A stretch of DNA of 64,000 nt from Betaproteobacteria bacterium Ga0077532 (lineage in GTDB: Bacteria; Pseudomonadota; Gammaproteobacteria; Burkholderiales; Ga0077523), in contig LNEE01000034.1 in assembly GCA_001464895.1 (NCBI GenBank), forward strand, positions 1-64,000. The letters are read 5' to 3'. Positions 17,641-25,798 of the stretch are shown here, piece after piece. The notes beneath the pieces are model-generated. The model ran no database searches. It was not told where the DNA came from and worked only from the letters and a program-made list of their open reading frames with translations. The translations under genes and the position numbers were made by a program. The stretch's first letter is position 1. Every line of letters starts with the position of its first letter.

Positions 17641-17927
17641 GGGCGGCTGACATTGTCGGCACAGTCCGCCGTTTCTCGATTGTGTGCTTCAGCACACGGC
17701 GGCCTGGTCCTTCGCGTCATCCGCCCGGAAGGCCTCCGTCGCGACCGCGCAGGCTATGCAGAGGCTCCCTTGGTCAGTCGTTTGACGGCATTGCGAAACC
17801 AAGGTGTCAGGCGGCGTACGCGGAACACCGATGCGCGGACGTCGACGTATCGCTCGATGTGTACGACCCTCCGCCTTTCACACTGCGTGCTTCTCGACGC
17901 ATGCGTTCCGCTCGCAACCGCCATCCC

Positions 17928-18266
17928 CTACCACGGCAACCGCGCGTAGTACGCCGCCAGATCCCGCAGATCCTGATCGGAGAGATCGCGCACCGGGTCC
18001 CACATCTGGAAGGCGAACGCCTGGTGTCGTTCCTTCGTGCGGAACTCGCGCAGCGCGCTCAGCAGATACGCGTAGTGCTGCCCGGCGATGCGCGGGTAGA
18101 GCCCGTATCGCGTTCGACCATCACCGTCGTGACACGACGCACAGGGTGTGGAGAGCCGGTAACCGCGCTCCGGATCGCCCGCCTCCGCGGCCGGATCTGC
18201 CATGGCGACACCGACCCATGCGACACCGACCCATGCGACACATGCCAGGGCGAAGGCCGCCCGCAT
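17928..18266 (-). CDS. Small periplasmic cytochrome c (class I, c553-like)
   Basis: The 112-residue precursor has a signal peptide (AFALACVAWVGVAWVGVAMAD, containing a short internal VAWVGVA duplication), one haem site CASCH followed by DGDGR, and a candidate axial Met in FAFQMWDP. The C-terminal helix DLRDLAAYYARLPW is typical of c553-type proteins. Its ATG follows the stop of the [2Fe-2S] gene by one base, so the two are co-translated. It probably passes electrons from the iron-sulfur protein's oxidoreductase to the respiratory chain. Confidence 0.85.
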   Translation of the reverse strand: MRAAFALACVAWVGVAWVGVAMADPAAEAGDPERGYRLSTPCASCHDGDGRTRYGLYPRIAGQHYAYLLSALREFRTKERHQAFAFQMWDPVRDLSDQDLRDLAAYYARLPW

Positions 18267-18267
18267 G

Positions 18268-18738
18268 TCACGCCTTCCCGGCGTCAGTGGCCGCGATCCG
18301 TGCGGCCTCGTGGATGGCGGCGCGGATGCGCGGATAGGTGCCGCACCGGCAGATCACTCCGGCCATGGCCGCATCGATGTCCTCGTCGGTCGGCCGTCGA
18401 CGCTTCGCGAGCAGCGCCGCCGCAGCCATGATCTGCCCGGGCTGGCAGTAACCGCACTGGGGCACATCGAGGGCGACCCATGCGCGAGTCACCGGATGCG
18501 CCCCGCCCGCCGCCAGCCCCTCGATCGTCGTGACGCGCAGCCCCTGGACGGCTGCCACCGGCAGCAAGCAACTTCGCGCCGCCTCGCCTTCCACGTGTAC
18601 CGTGCAGCAGCCACAGAGTCCCCTGCCGCAGCCGTACTTGGTACCCGTGAAGCCCAGCGTGTCCCGCAGGACCCAAAGCAGCGGCGTGTCACCGTCGACG
18701 GCCGCCTCGACGGGCTTGCCGTTCAGCACGAATCGCAT
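18268..18738 (-). CDS. [2Fe-2S]-binding subunit of a molybdenum hydroxylase (IorA-like)
   Basis: The 156-residue protein is a complete small subunit of the xanthine dehydrogenase / isoquinoline 1-oxidoreductase type. The plant-ferredoxin cluster is at [20 protein letters not shown] and the second cluster at [13 protein letters not shown] with [14 protein letters not shown]. Such proteins relay electrons from a molybdopterin large subunit. No large subunit is encoded anywhere near; instead, c-type cytochrome genes lie directly on both sides. Spacing is 1 bp to the downstream cytochrome and 22 bp from the upstream one. Confidence 0.93.
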   Translation of the reverse strand: MRFVLNGKPVEAAVDGDTPLLWVLRDTLGFTGTKYGCGRGLCGCCTVHVEGEAARSCLLPVAAVQGLRVTTIEGLAAGGAHPVTRAWVALDVPQCGYCQPGQIMAAAALLAKRRRPTDEDIDAAMAGVICRCGTYPRIRAAIHEAARIAATDAGKA

Positions 18739-18760
18739 AAAGGATTCCTCTCCGCGGAAA

Positions 18761-19117
18761 TCATGGGAGGCCGGCGTAGTACTGTGCCAGCGCCTGCAAC
18801 TGCGCGTCGTCCAGATGACGGACGGCGTTCGTCATGAGCCCGCCGTTCAGGCCCTGCAGCCGGCCCAACCGATACTGGCGGAGGATGTACTGGAGGTACT
18901 CCCGGTTCTGCCCGGCGATGCGTCCGGCCGTGGGCAGCGACGCCGCCCGGCCGTCGTTGCTGTGGCAGCCCGCGCACCGCTCGATCTCCGCGGCGAGGCC
19001 TGGTGGATCTGCGGCGGCGGGGCCGCAGAGCGTCAGGGCAAGGATGCCGAGACGGGCGATGCGGCGTCTTCCGTTCGTTGCACTTCCCTTCGCATGATCC
19101 ACTTGGCTCGGCTCCAT
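18761..19117 (-). CDS. Periplasmic cytochrome c (class I, c553-like)
   Basis: The protein of about 118 residues has a signal peptide ([19 protein letters not shown]), a haem site CAGCH followed by SNDGRAAS, and an axial Met candidate in [11 protein letters not shown]. The ending [12 protein letters not shown] parallels that of the cytochrome at 17928-18266, so the two are probably paralogues. The start is uncertain: an in-frame GTG at 19102, preceded by GGAG, gives a more compact leader. It is the first gene of the cytochrome / [2Fe-2S] / cytochrome cluster. Confidence 0.8.
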   Translation of the reverse strand: MEPSQVDHAKGSATNGRRRIARLGILALTLCGPAAADPPGLAAEIERCAGCHSNDGRAASLPTAGRIAGQNREYLQYILRQYRLGRLQGLNGGLMTNAVRHLDDAQLQALAQYYAGLP

Positions 19118-19229
19118 CGAACGCCACGCGCAACCATACCGCAAGGCCGAGCGACTCGTCGCGCATCCAGACACACACACGGACTCGAGGCCTGGATTGC
19201 AGTCCGACGGGGCTGGGACCCAGGCGAGG

Positions 19230-19506
19230 AAACGACTTCGCAGTGGCTTCCTCGTGCACGGAAACATCTCCCCGTGGGTCGAGCACTCGCTCGACGCACG
19301 CGTTGTTGGATTCGCCGCAGCGCCCACGCCATCGCCGCGTCGAGCGAGTGCTCGACCCACGAAAGACGTCGCGAATGGGTTCTTCGGGGATGGAGACAAC
19401 CGCGGGCTTACGGTCGCCACAACGATGTTGAAGTTGGCCTCGTATGCGATGAGAACGGCTAGAAGATCGAGGGGTATCGGGGTGTTGCGAGGGTCCGACC
19501 CCGATG
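19230..19506. repeat. Long direct repeat, copy A, containing a REPIN-like core
   Basis: This stretch is clearly homologous, in the same orientation, to 23298-23583. Shared blocks include GGAAACATC, CGTGGGTCGAGCA, CGACCCACGAAAGACGTCGC and GGGTCCGACCCCGAT at the end. Within it, 19274-19360 is an 87-bp element bounded by GTGGGTCGAGC and GCTCGACCCAC, in inverted orientation relative to the arrays at 31739 and 43528. The two copies bracket the histidine kinase gene. No protein is supported between 19118 and 19588. Confidence 0.75.
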
Positions 19507-19588
19507 TGGCGATGCCGTTGCGCCAATGCGCCGTGCGCCGATGCGATGAGGTCCTGCTGCGCCCGGCATCGACCGGGTTTCCGGACAC

Positions 19589-22500
19589 TTACTGCGCGGG
19601 TTGCGCTTCGCACTCGTCTGCGGGAATGAGGACCACGAATCGTGCGCCGCCATGGGGGGCGTGCTCAGCCCGGATGCGTCCGCCATGCTGGGTCACGATC
19701 TCGCGGCAGATGGCGAGGCCGAGGCCGGTGCCGCCGGCACCGCTGCGGGTCTTGCTGCTCTGGACGAACTTGTCGAAGACGGCTTCGAGCTCGCCGTCGG
19801 GAATGCCGTTGCCCTCGTCGGTGATCTCCAGATGCGCACCCGACTTGCCGGGACCGAAGGGCAGCGGGCCCGATGCGACTGTCAGACGCACCGCCCGCCC
19901 GGCGGGGGTGAACTTGAGCGCGTTGCCGAGCAGATTGCGCAAGACCTGTCCGATCCGCGCGGGATCGCACCACACGGGCACGGGCTGATCGCCAACGGCG
20001 ACCTCGACCGTGATGCCTTTCTCGCGGGCGATCTGCGACATCTCCTCGACCACTGCATCGACGATCTCGCGCAGGTCGTGCCCACCGAAGTCGTAGTTCA
20101 TGCGGCCCGCTTCGAGCTTCGACAGGTCGAGCAGATCGTTGAGCAGATTCAGGAGCCGGCCGCCGCTCGACTGGATGCGGCCGAGGTACTGGCGCAGCTT
20201 CTCCGCATCCGTCCGCCCGGCATCGAGCCGGTCGGCGCCGAGCTTCGCAAACGACAGAATCGCATGCATGGGCGTGCGCAGTTCGTGCGACATGTTGGCG
20301 AGGAACTCCGACTTGGTCCGGTTCGCGGCTTCGGCCGCATTCTTCGAGGTCTCGAGCTCGCCGGTGCGCGCCGCGACCAGTTCCTCCAGATGCTCTCCAT
20401 GCGCCCGCATGGCTTCCTCCATCCGGCGCCGCTCCGTGATGTCGAGGTATGCCGCAATGATGTAGCGCGACCCGTCCGGGAGGACGGCGCCGACCTTGGT
20501 CTTGAGCATCCACCGCGATTCGCCGGCGACTCGAGGCAGTTCGGCTTCCGCGGAGAGGATGCCGCCCCCTTGAGCCCAGAGCGCTTCGTCCTCCGCACGG
20601 GCCTGGCGGCAGTAGGCCTCGCTGAACATCGACTCCGGCAGGGTGCCGATCATGCGGTCGGGCGGCAGCGCGAAGACCTTGGCCGCAGCCTCGTTTGCGA
20701 TGAGTGCCCGTCGCTCGTTGTCCCGCACCATGACGGGGATCGGAATCGCCTCGATCACGGCATCGAGAAACCGGCGGCTGCGTTCGGCCTCCATCTCGGC
20801 GCGCTTCCGGGCGTCGATGTCGGTGGACACGCTGATCAGATAGCGGCCGTCGCCCGGGACGTCCAGCGCCGACTTGTACTTCAGGAACCAGCGCGCCTCG
20901 CCCGCGACGAGCGGAGACAGCACTTCCGACTGCAGGGACAACCCGGTGGTGATGAGTCGGTCGTCCTCTTTCGCTGTGCGGGCCGCGACATCGGGCGGCA
21001 GGATTTCCGCATCCGTGCGGCCAATCACCTGCCGGGCCTGCATTCCGAACACCTCTTCGAACGCGACATTCACCATCGACCAGCGCAGATGCTGGTCCTT
21101 GACGACGACGGGGCTGGGGATCGCGTTGACGATGGCGTCGAGGAACGTCTGGCTTCGCTGCGCCTCGAGCTCAGCCAGCTTGAGTTCGGTGATGTCCGTC
21201 ACGGTGCCCGCGCAGCGCGTGCAGCGACCCTCGTCATCCCACAGGCCATCGGCCTGGGTGCGGTAGTAGCGGTGGACGCCGCCAGCGTTCGCGATGCGCA
21301 CCACGATGTCGAGCGGCACGCGGTCGCGCAGCAGCGCCCGCAAGGCGTCCCGCCGCGCCGACCGGTCTTCCGGATGGACGCGTTGCTCCAGGGCCAGGAG
21401 ATGCCGGAGATGCACGAGGCAGCCGTCACCCAGGGCATCGGGCTCGGCACCGGACGCGATGCAGTCGAGTTCCAGCATGCTCGTGAACGCGGCACTGCAA
21501 TACAGGGTCCCGGCGGTGATGTTCCATTCCCAGATGCCGGTGCCACCGCTGCCGACGGACAGCCTGTAACGGGCCTGACTGGTCGCGAGGTGCTGCTGCG
21601 TCTCGTGTTGTTCGTGGATGTCCGAGGCCGTACCGATGAAGCTTGCCAGCGTGCCGTCGTGACGGCGCACGGGCTCGCCCGAGACGAGAAACCACCGGTA
21701 CTGGCCGCTGGCGCTCTGCATGCGTACCGCGTGGGTGAACGACTGCCCGTGCGCCGCCACGCGCCTCACTTCGGCAAGGTCCTCCGCATGGACGGCCACC
21801 ATGTCGACACCGTCCTCGGGCAGGGCCATCGGCGGCGTGCCCACGAACTGCCACCAGCGGTTGTTCAGGTAGGTGACCTTCAAATCCGGGGTCGCCATCC
21901 AGGCGATGAAGGGAGCCGTATCCGCCAGTTCCCGGAAACGCGCCTCGTTGGCACGCTGCGCAGCTTCGAGGTCGGCCTCTGCGACGGCGCGGCGGCGTTC
22001 GACGGCTTGCCCCCAGGCCACCACGGCAGCCGCGCCGAGGAGCCCCAGCCCCAGGACGAGATCGGCGCGCGACAGCCAGCCGGTGCCCCGCCGGACCGAT
22101 TCCACCCGCACGTCCCAGGGCATCCCGCCGATCTCCACCGGGTCGGTCCGGGAGAACTGCGCCACCCCTGGAACCGGCGCGACGACCGTACCCTGGATGA
22201 AATCCGCCGCCCCTGGCGGTTGCACCGACACCACCACATCGCGGAGTGAGGTGCTCACATGATCCGTCATGGTGTGCAGCCGCACCGCAGACAGTACGAA
22301 ACCGAGATGGCGTTCCGGGCCGACCCCGCCGGACACGCTGCCCGGCAGGGCCCGGAAGACCGGCGCATACATGGCGACGGCCTCGCCCTTCTCCAGTGAC
22401 GGTTTGCCCGTCGCCGGGTCGATCGCCTTCAGGGTCACGACGCTCGAATAGCCGATCTTTCCGGTGGCGAGTGCCCGAGTCAGCGCCTCATGGCGTTCGG

Positions 22501-23071
22501 GGCTCGTGGTCGCGTCGTACCCGAAGGGCGGCGCCACAGCCGAAGCCTCGGGTTGTCGGGACAGTACCAGGGGGTAGTAGACAGGTCGCTCGCCCTCGGG
22601 CCAGACGCGATAGCTCGGGTCCCTTCGCCGCATCCGGCTCTGGTGCTCGTCGAGGCGGTCAGGGGTGACGCGCTCGAGGAACCCGATGCCCGTGGCCCCG
22701 ACGCGGCCGATGGCGGGGATGTGCTGTCCGTCCACATAGGACGTCCATTCGGATTCCGTCAGGTCGGGTTTGATCGCGAACAGCGCGGCCGCCCCGACCA
22801 TCACCTGCTCGATCCGCTCGAACTGCCGGGCAAGAATCTCGCGCGCCTCGGTCGCCTGCCGATCGAACTTCTCCCGCGCGGACCGGCTTTCCTCGTAGCG
22901 CAGCCCGCTCCAGACGAGGAAGCTGAGGACGAAGAGCACACCGGCGATCCACCCTGCAGCCAGGGCCGGGCGCAGGGGCGCGGACGTACGTTTTCGGACC
23001 ATGGCGTCAGTGAGTGGGGCGGCAGGCGCGGGGCCGGATGTCCCTCGCCGGATGACGTGGGACGCTTGCAT
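19589..23071 (-). CDS. CHASE-domain, multi-PAS sensor histidine kinase
   Basis: The 1160-residue membrane kinase has a TM helix (PALAAGWIAGVLFVLSFLVW), a periplasmic CHASE-type sensor around residues 75-330 (AIGRVGATGIGFLERVTPD, VYYPLVL), a second TM (LVLGLGLLGAAAVVAW), then about four PAS/PAC units ending in typical DIT or DID motifs. The kinase core is at the C-terminus: H-box [16 protein letters not shown] with His929, N-box LRNLLGNALKFT, and G-boxes DEGNGIPDG and GGTGLGLAI. There is no receiver domain, so it needs a separate response regulator; none is adjacent. An internal ATG at 23002 is a possible alternative start. CHASE ligands are often small extracellular molecules, here unknown. 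Confidence 0.88.
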   Translation of the reverse strand: MQASHVIRRGTSGPAPAAPLTDAMVRKRTSAPLRPALAAGWIAGVLFVLSFLVWSGLRYEESRSAREKFDRQATEAREILARQFERIEQVMVGAAALFAIKPDLTESEWTSYVDGQHIPAIGRVGATGIGFLERVTPDRLDEHQSRMRRRDPSYRVWPEGERPVYYPLVLSRQPEASAVAPPFGYDATTSPERHEALTRALATGKIGYSSVVTLKAIDPATGKPSLEKGEAVAMYAPVFRALPGSVSGGVGPERHLGFVLSAVRLHTMTDHVSTSLRDVVVSVQPPGAADFIQGTVVAPVPGVAQFSRTDPVEIGGMPWDVRVESVRRGTGWLSRADLVLGLGLLGAAAVVAWGQAVERRRAVAEADLEAAQRANEARFRELADTAPFIAWMATPDLKVTYLNNRWWQFVGTPPMALPEDGVDMVAVHAEDLAEVRRVAAHGQSFTHAVRMQSASGQYRWFLVSGEPVRRHDGTLASFIGTASDIHEQHETQQHLATSQARYRLSVGSGGTGIWEWNITAGTLYCSAAFTSMLELDCIASGAEPDALGDGCLVHLRHLLALEQRVHPEDRSARRDALRALLRDRVPLDIVVRIANAGGVHRYYRTQADGLWDDEGRCTRCAGTVTDITELKLAELEAQRSQTFLDAIVNAIPSPVVVKDQHLRWSMVNVAFEEVFGMQARQVIGRTDAEILPPDVAARTAKEDDRLITTGLSLQSEVLSPLVAGEARWFLKYKSALDVPGDGRYLISVSTDIDARKRAEMEAERSRRFLDAVIEAIPIPVMVRDNERRALIANEAAAKVFALPPDRMIGTLPESMFSEAYCRQARAEDEALWAQGGGILSAEAELPRVAGESRWMLKTKVGAVLPDGSRYIIAAYLDITERRRMEEAMRAHGEHLEELVAARTGELETSKNAAEAANRTKSEFLANMSHELRTPMHAILSFAKLGADRLDAGRTDAEKLRQYLGRIQSSGGRLLNLLNDLLDLSKLEAGRMNYDFGGHDLREIVDAVVEEMSQIAREKGITVEVAVGDQPVPVWCDPARIGQVLRNLLGNALKFTPAGRAVRLTVASGPLPFGPGKSGAHLEITDEGNGIPDGELEAVFDKFVQSSKTRSGAGGTGLGLAICREIVTQHGGRIRAEHAPHGGARFVVLIPADECEAQPAQ

Positions 23072-23297
23072 CGTATCCCAGGCCTAGCGGTGACTCGCGA
23101 AGCTTCTTGAGCACCCCTGCCGGCGGGCGGTGTTTCTTTTTTGCCCGGAGCGGGTAGTGTCCGGCCGCGGACGCACGCAAACGTCTGATCCCTCGGCGCG
23201 CCGGCTGTCCGGAGACCTCATGTCTGCGTTGCGTGAGACCGACCCCAATGCGCCCGGCAGATGCCAGGTTGCAAGCCTCGTGGGGGGGCTACGCAAT

Positions 23298-23583
23298 CAG
23301 ACGACGTCGCGCCGGATTCCGAGTGGATGGAAACATCCCCCGTGGGTCGAGCAACCGCTCGACGCCCGCGTTCCTGGATTCGCCGCTGCGCCCACGCCAT
23401 GGCCGCGTCGAGCGAGTGATCGACCCACGAAAGACGTCGCGAATGGAGTCTTCGGGGATGGAGACAACGCGGGCTTGCGGTCGCCAAGAACGATGTTGAG
23501 ACTGGCCTCGCAAGCGATGAAAACGGCCATCTGCTGAAAGAAGATCGAGCGGTATCCGGGTGTCGCGTGGGTCCGACCCCGAT
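23298..23583. repeat. Long direct repeat, copy B, containing a REPIN-like core
   Basis: This is the second copy of the repeat at 19230-19506, in the same orientation. It holds the same 87-bp core (23342-23428) bounded by GTGGGTCGAGCA and ATCGACCCAC, and the same terminal GGGTCCGACCCCGAT at 23570-23584. With copy A it flanks the CHASE-PAS kinase gene at a distance of about 4.07 kb. It lies directly upstream of the toxin-antitoxin pair. Confidence 0.75.
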
Positions 23584-23662
23584 ACCCGGCCTCGCTCCGG
23601 GGGAGCGTTGACAGGCAGGGGAACGAGTAATACCTTGGTGTTACTTTTGAGAGGGCGATCCC

Positions 23663-23947
23663 ATGCCAGTCACCAGCCTCAAGCTGTCGGATGAACTCAA
23701 GCTGCGAATCCAGTTGCTGGTCAAGGACACCGACCGGACGGCACACGCCTTCATGGTCGAAGCCATCGAGCGGGCGACGCGCGCCGAAGAGTCGCGGCGA
23801 CAGTTCGGTGCGGATGCTGCCGAGGCCGAGGCCGAGGTCATGGCGTCTGGCAAGGCGTTCGATGCCCGGGAAGCGTTCGCCTATCTCGAGGCGCGTGCCG
23901 AGGGGAAAGCCGTTCGTCGCCCCCGGATGAAGGCATGGCGCGCGTAG
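23663..23947 (+). CDS. Ribbon-helix-helix antitoxin
   Basis: The 94-residue protein begins MPVTSLKLSDELKLRIQLLV, a beta strand plus helix of CopG/ParD-type ribbon-helix-helix proteins, continuing RTAHAFMVEAIERATRAEES. The C-terminal half is acidic to basic (FDAREAFAYLEARAEGK) and would wrap the toxin. It overlaps the downstream ParE gene by 13 bp, the usual antitoxin-first order. Such dimers bind their own promoter, so autoregulation is expected; short upstream repeats were not resolved. Confidence 0.88.
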   Translation: MPVTSLKLSDELKLRIQLLVKDTDRTAHAFMVEAIERATRAEESRRQFGADAAEAEAEVMASGKAFDAREAFAYLEARAEGKAVRRPRMKAWRA

Positions 23948-24231
23948 TCCTGAGCGCTCGCGCGTTCGGGGATCTGGAACGAATCTTCGAGTTCATCGCC
24001 ACGAGCGATCCTGTGCGGGCGCAAGAGGCGGTCCAGCGAATCCGCGATGCGGTGCTGATTCTCGAGCAGCATCCGATGATGGGGCGACTGGTCGAGGACG
24101 GCCGCCGGGAACTGGTGATGGGACGAGGGGCCGAGGCGTACCTCGCGCTGTACCGATGGGTGCCGGCGGTGGGCGTGGTCATCGTGCTGGCTGTGAGGAA
24201 CGCGCGGGAGGCGGGGTACCAGGGCGAGTGA
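23935..24231 (+). CDS. RelE/ParE-family toxin
   Basis: The 98-residue protein has the ParE pattern: VVLSARAFGDLERIFEFIAT, a long helix pair to RIRDAVLILEQHPMMGRLV, then strands RELVMGRGAEAYLALYRWV and VVIVLAVRNAREAGY. ParE proteins poison DNA gyrase and RelE proteins cleave mRNA; the sequence does not settle which applies. It starts inside the antitoxin gene and is translationally coupled to it. A decayed copy of the same toxin family is found at 13163-13231. Confidence 0.88.
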   Translation: MARVVLSARAFGDLERIFEFIATSDPVRAQEAVQRIRDAVLILEQHPMMGRLVEDGRRELVMGRGAEAYLALYRWVPAVGVVIVLAVRNAREAGYQGE

Positions 24232-24402
24232 GAGAGGGCTGTCCGGGTGCCATGACGCCAGCCTTGTCCTGCTGAGCATCAGCTCGCCGATGCGTGCACT
24301 TGTCGGGTCGCACAGCTGCGAAAACGCTGTCGAAAATGGCCTTCTAAGCGAGAAAAGCAGTCCTCTGCAGAAGGAAAAACGAAGGCTGTCAGGGTTTTGC
24401 AT

Positions 24403-24417
24403 GGGTCCGACCCCGAT
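24403..24417. repeat. Dispersed motif GGGTCCGACCCCGAT
   Basis: This is a free-standing copy of the 15-mer that also ends both long direct repeats (19491-19505, 23570-23584). Shorter related words occur in either orientation at about 8199, 8356, 25396 and 25447. The core GGGTC-CGACCC is nearly palindromic. Confidence 0.6.
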
Positions 24418-24427
24418 GCTGCCGCCG

Positions 24428-25087
24428 TCAGGCTCTCGTCATCCTGCGTCGGCCCGCCATCGCCGCGACGCCGCCGATGCCCAGCAACAGCATTCCGGTC
24501 GTCGAGGGTTCGGGGACCAGGGCAACGTTGTCGAGATAGCCTACGTCGGCACCCGTCTGGTACTCGGCGCGGATTCTCAGCGATGTGATGTCCGACAGCA
24601 CGGCGGCGATCTGCGCAGGGGTTGCTGCGACACCAGCGAGCGAACCTACGCGCCACCCGGGTGCGGACAGCGGGACAGCATAGGAAGTCCACGTGCCGAG
24701 CCCCGGGTTCATCGGAGTGTCGAACACGAGCGAGACACCACCGCCCGTCAGGATCACGTCGGCCGCATCGAACTGGTTCGCGGCGCCCGGATAGGTCTGC
24801 AACAGATCGAACGTGAGCGACGTGCCCAGCGCCTGCAACTGGTCGCCGAGAAAGGCGGCCGGTGCCACAAAGTAGGTGACACCGCCCAGGGTGCGATCGT
24901 CGATGTAGACACGCCCGCCCGGATTTCCGCCGGTCGGGCTCCAGGTGAGCGGCGATTCGAAATCGCCCTGCGCGGTCCAGCCTTCCGCGTCGCTGTCGAA
25001 TGTGCTGATCGCCGCCTGCGCTACGGGCGCCGCCAGCAAGAGCGCGGTCAAGGCGGTGGTACCGAGTCGGGCGAGGATCATGATCAT
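24428..25087 (-). CDS. PEP-CTERM protein with a laminin-B-like domain
   Basis: The 219-residue precursor has a signal peptide (LGTTALTALLLAAPVAQA) and a C-terminal exosortase signal: VPEPSTTGMLLLGIGGVAAMAGRRR. Between them the order DSDAEGWTAQGDF, SPTGGNPGGRVYIDD, FVAPAAFLGDQLQALGTSLTFDL, WTSYAVPL and SLRIRAEYQTGADVGYLDNV matches bacterial laminin B (laminin IV) domains, which are extracellular beta-sandwiches. It is probably processed by EpsH/exosortase and displayed at the surface or in exopolysaccharide. No exosortase gene is in the window. The start at 25087 follows GGAG closely; 25135 is a longer alternative. Confidence 0.85.
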   Translation of the reverse strand: MIMILARLGTTALTALLLAAPVAQAAISTFDSDAEGWTAQGDFESPLTWSPTGGNPGGRVYIDDRTLGGVTYFVAPAAFLGDQLQALGTSLTFDLLQTYPGAANQFDAADVILTGGGVSLVFDTPMNPGLGTWTSYAVPLSAPGWRVGSLAGVAATPAQIAAVLSDITSLRIRAEYQTGADVGYLDNVALVPEPSTTGMLLLGIGGVAAMAGRRRMTRA

Positions 25088-25798
25088 GTGTCTCCGTAGT
25101 TTGGTGATGTGGTCAGCGCTGATGAGACGGTGCACCCGTGCCGGTACCTTCAGGGGGCTAGGGTGAGTCCATGGTGAGGGTACATGGGAGCGTCGGCGCC
25201 GTCTTGATTCTGGTTCTTCAGCGCATTGGCGCCCACTACCGGAATAGTCAGACGCATCGCCTCAGCAGCCCGTCGGATCCCATGCGCGATGTTGACGCTA
25301 CTCCCATGCCGGGGTCCCCAGCCATTGACGGTGCGCGACGGCAGGCTCTGGCAACTGCAGCAACTGCGGCCTCTGCAGCCGCTGGGAGTCGCTGAGGTCG
25401 GACCCACCCAAGCATCTGGTTCCGTCGCGGAACCGCGGGGCCTCCGGGGTCGGACCTACGCAAGGATCTGATTCCGAGCGGGAAAGGCTCCCCGCCGATA
25501 CCATTCTTGAGCTTAGATGCTCATTTCGGACACCGAAATGCGGCTGAACCCCCGCAGTAGTCGTAACTGGCCATGTCGGTTAGCTTTCGCATTCCCCTCG
25601 ATCGCCACTGCCGACCCTTCCCGGTCGCTGTCGCTCGGATGTCTGTCCACGACTCTGCCGACGCCCCCAGTTCCCCCCCAGTCAACTCCCCGTTCCGTCC
25701 CAGCCTAGATTCCCGCCGCGTCCCGGGAGAGACTAGGCACGGACCGACCGACCCGTCCCGGCCACCTCCCGGGGCACTGACCACCTAGGAGAACTGCC
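25088..25798. other. Long intergenic region with scattered repeat words
   Basis: No gene is supported in these 700 bp. It contains two GGTCGGACC words in inverse orientation to the dispersed 15-mer (about 25396 and 25447). A minus-strand stretch around 25160-25300 (VNIAHGIRRAAEAMRLTIPV) looks protein-like but has no recognisable family and no start, and may be a remnant. AGGAG just before 25799 is the ribosome site of the molybdopterin oxidoreductase. Confidence 0.5.

Noticed and set aside
19589-22249. An 882-codon open frame on the plus strand opposite the CHASE-PAS kinase.
   Set aside because: It is the antisense shadow of a well-defined kinase gene; its composition is His/Arg-rich without any recognisable domain.
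25160-25300. Protein-like minus-strand stretch VNIAHGIRRAAEAMRLTIPV.
   Set aside because: It looks like a remnant, but I could not assign it to a family, and it lacks a start codon and ribosome site, so it is not called as a gene.
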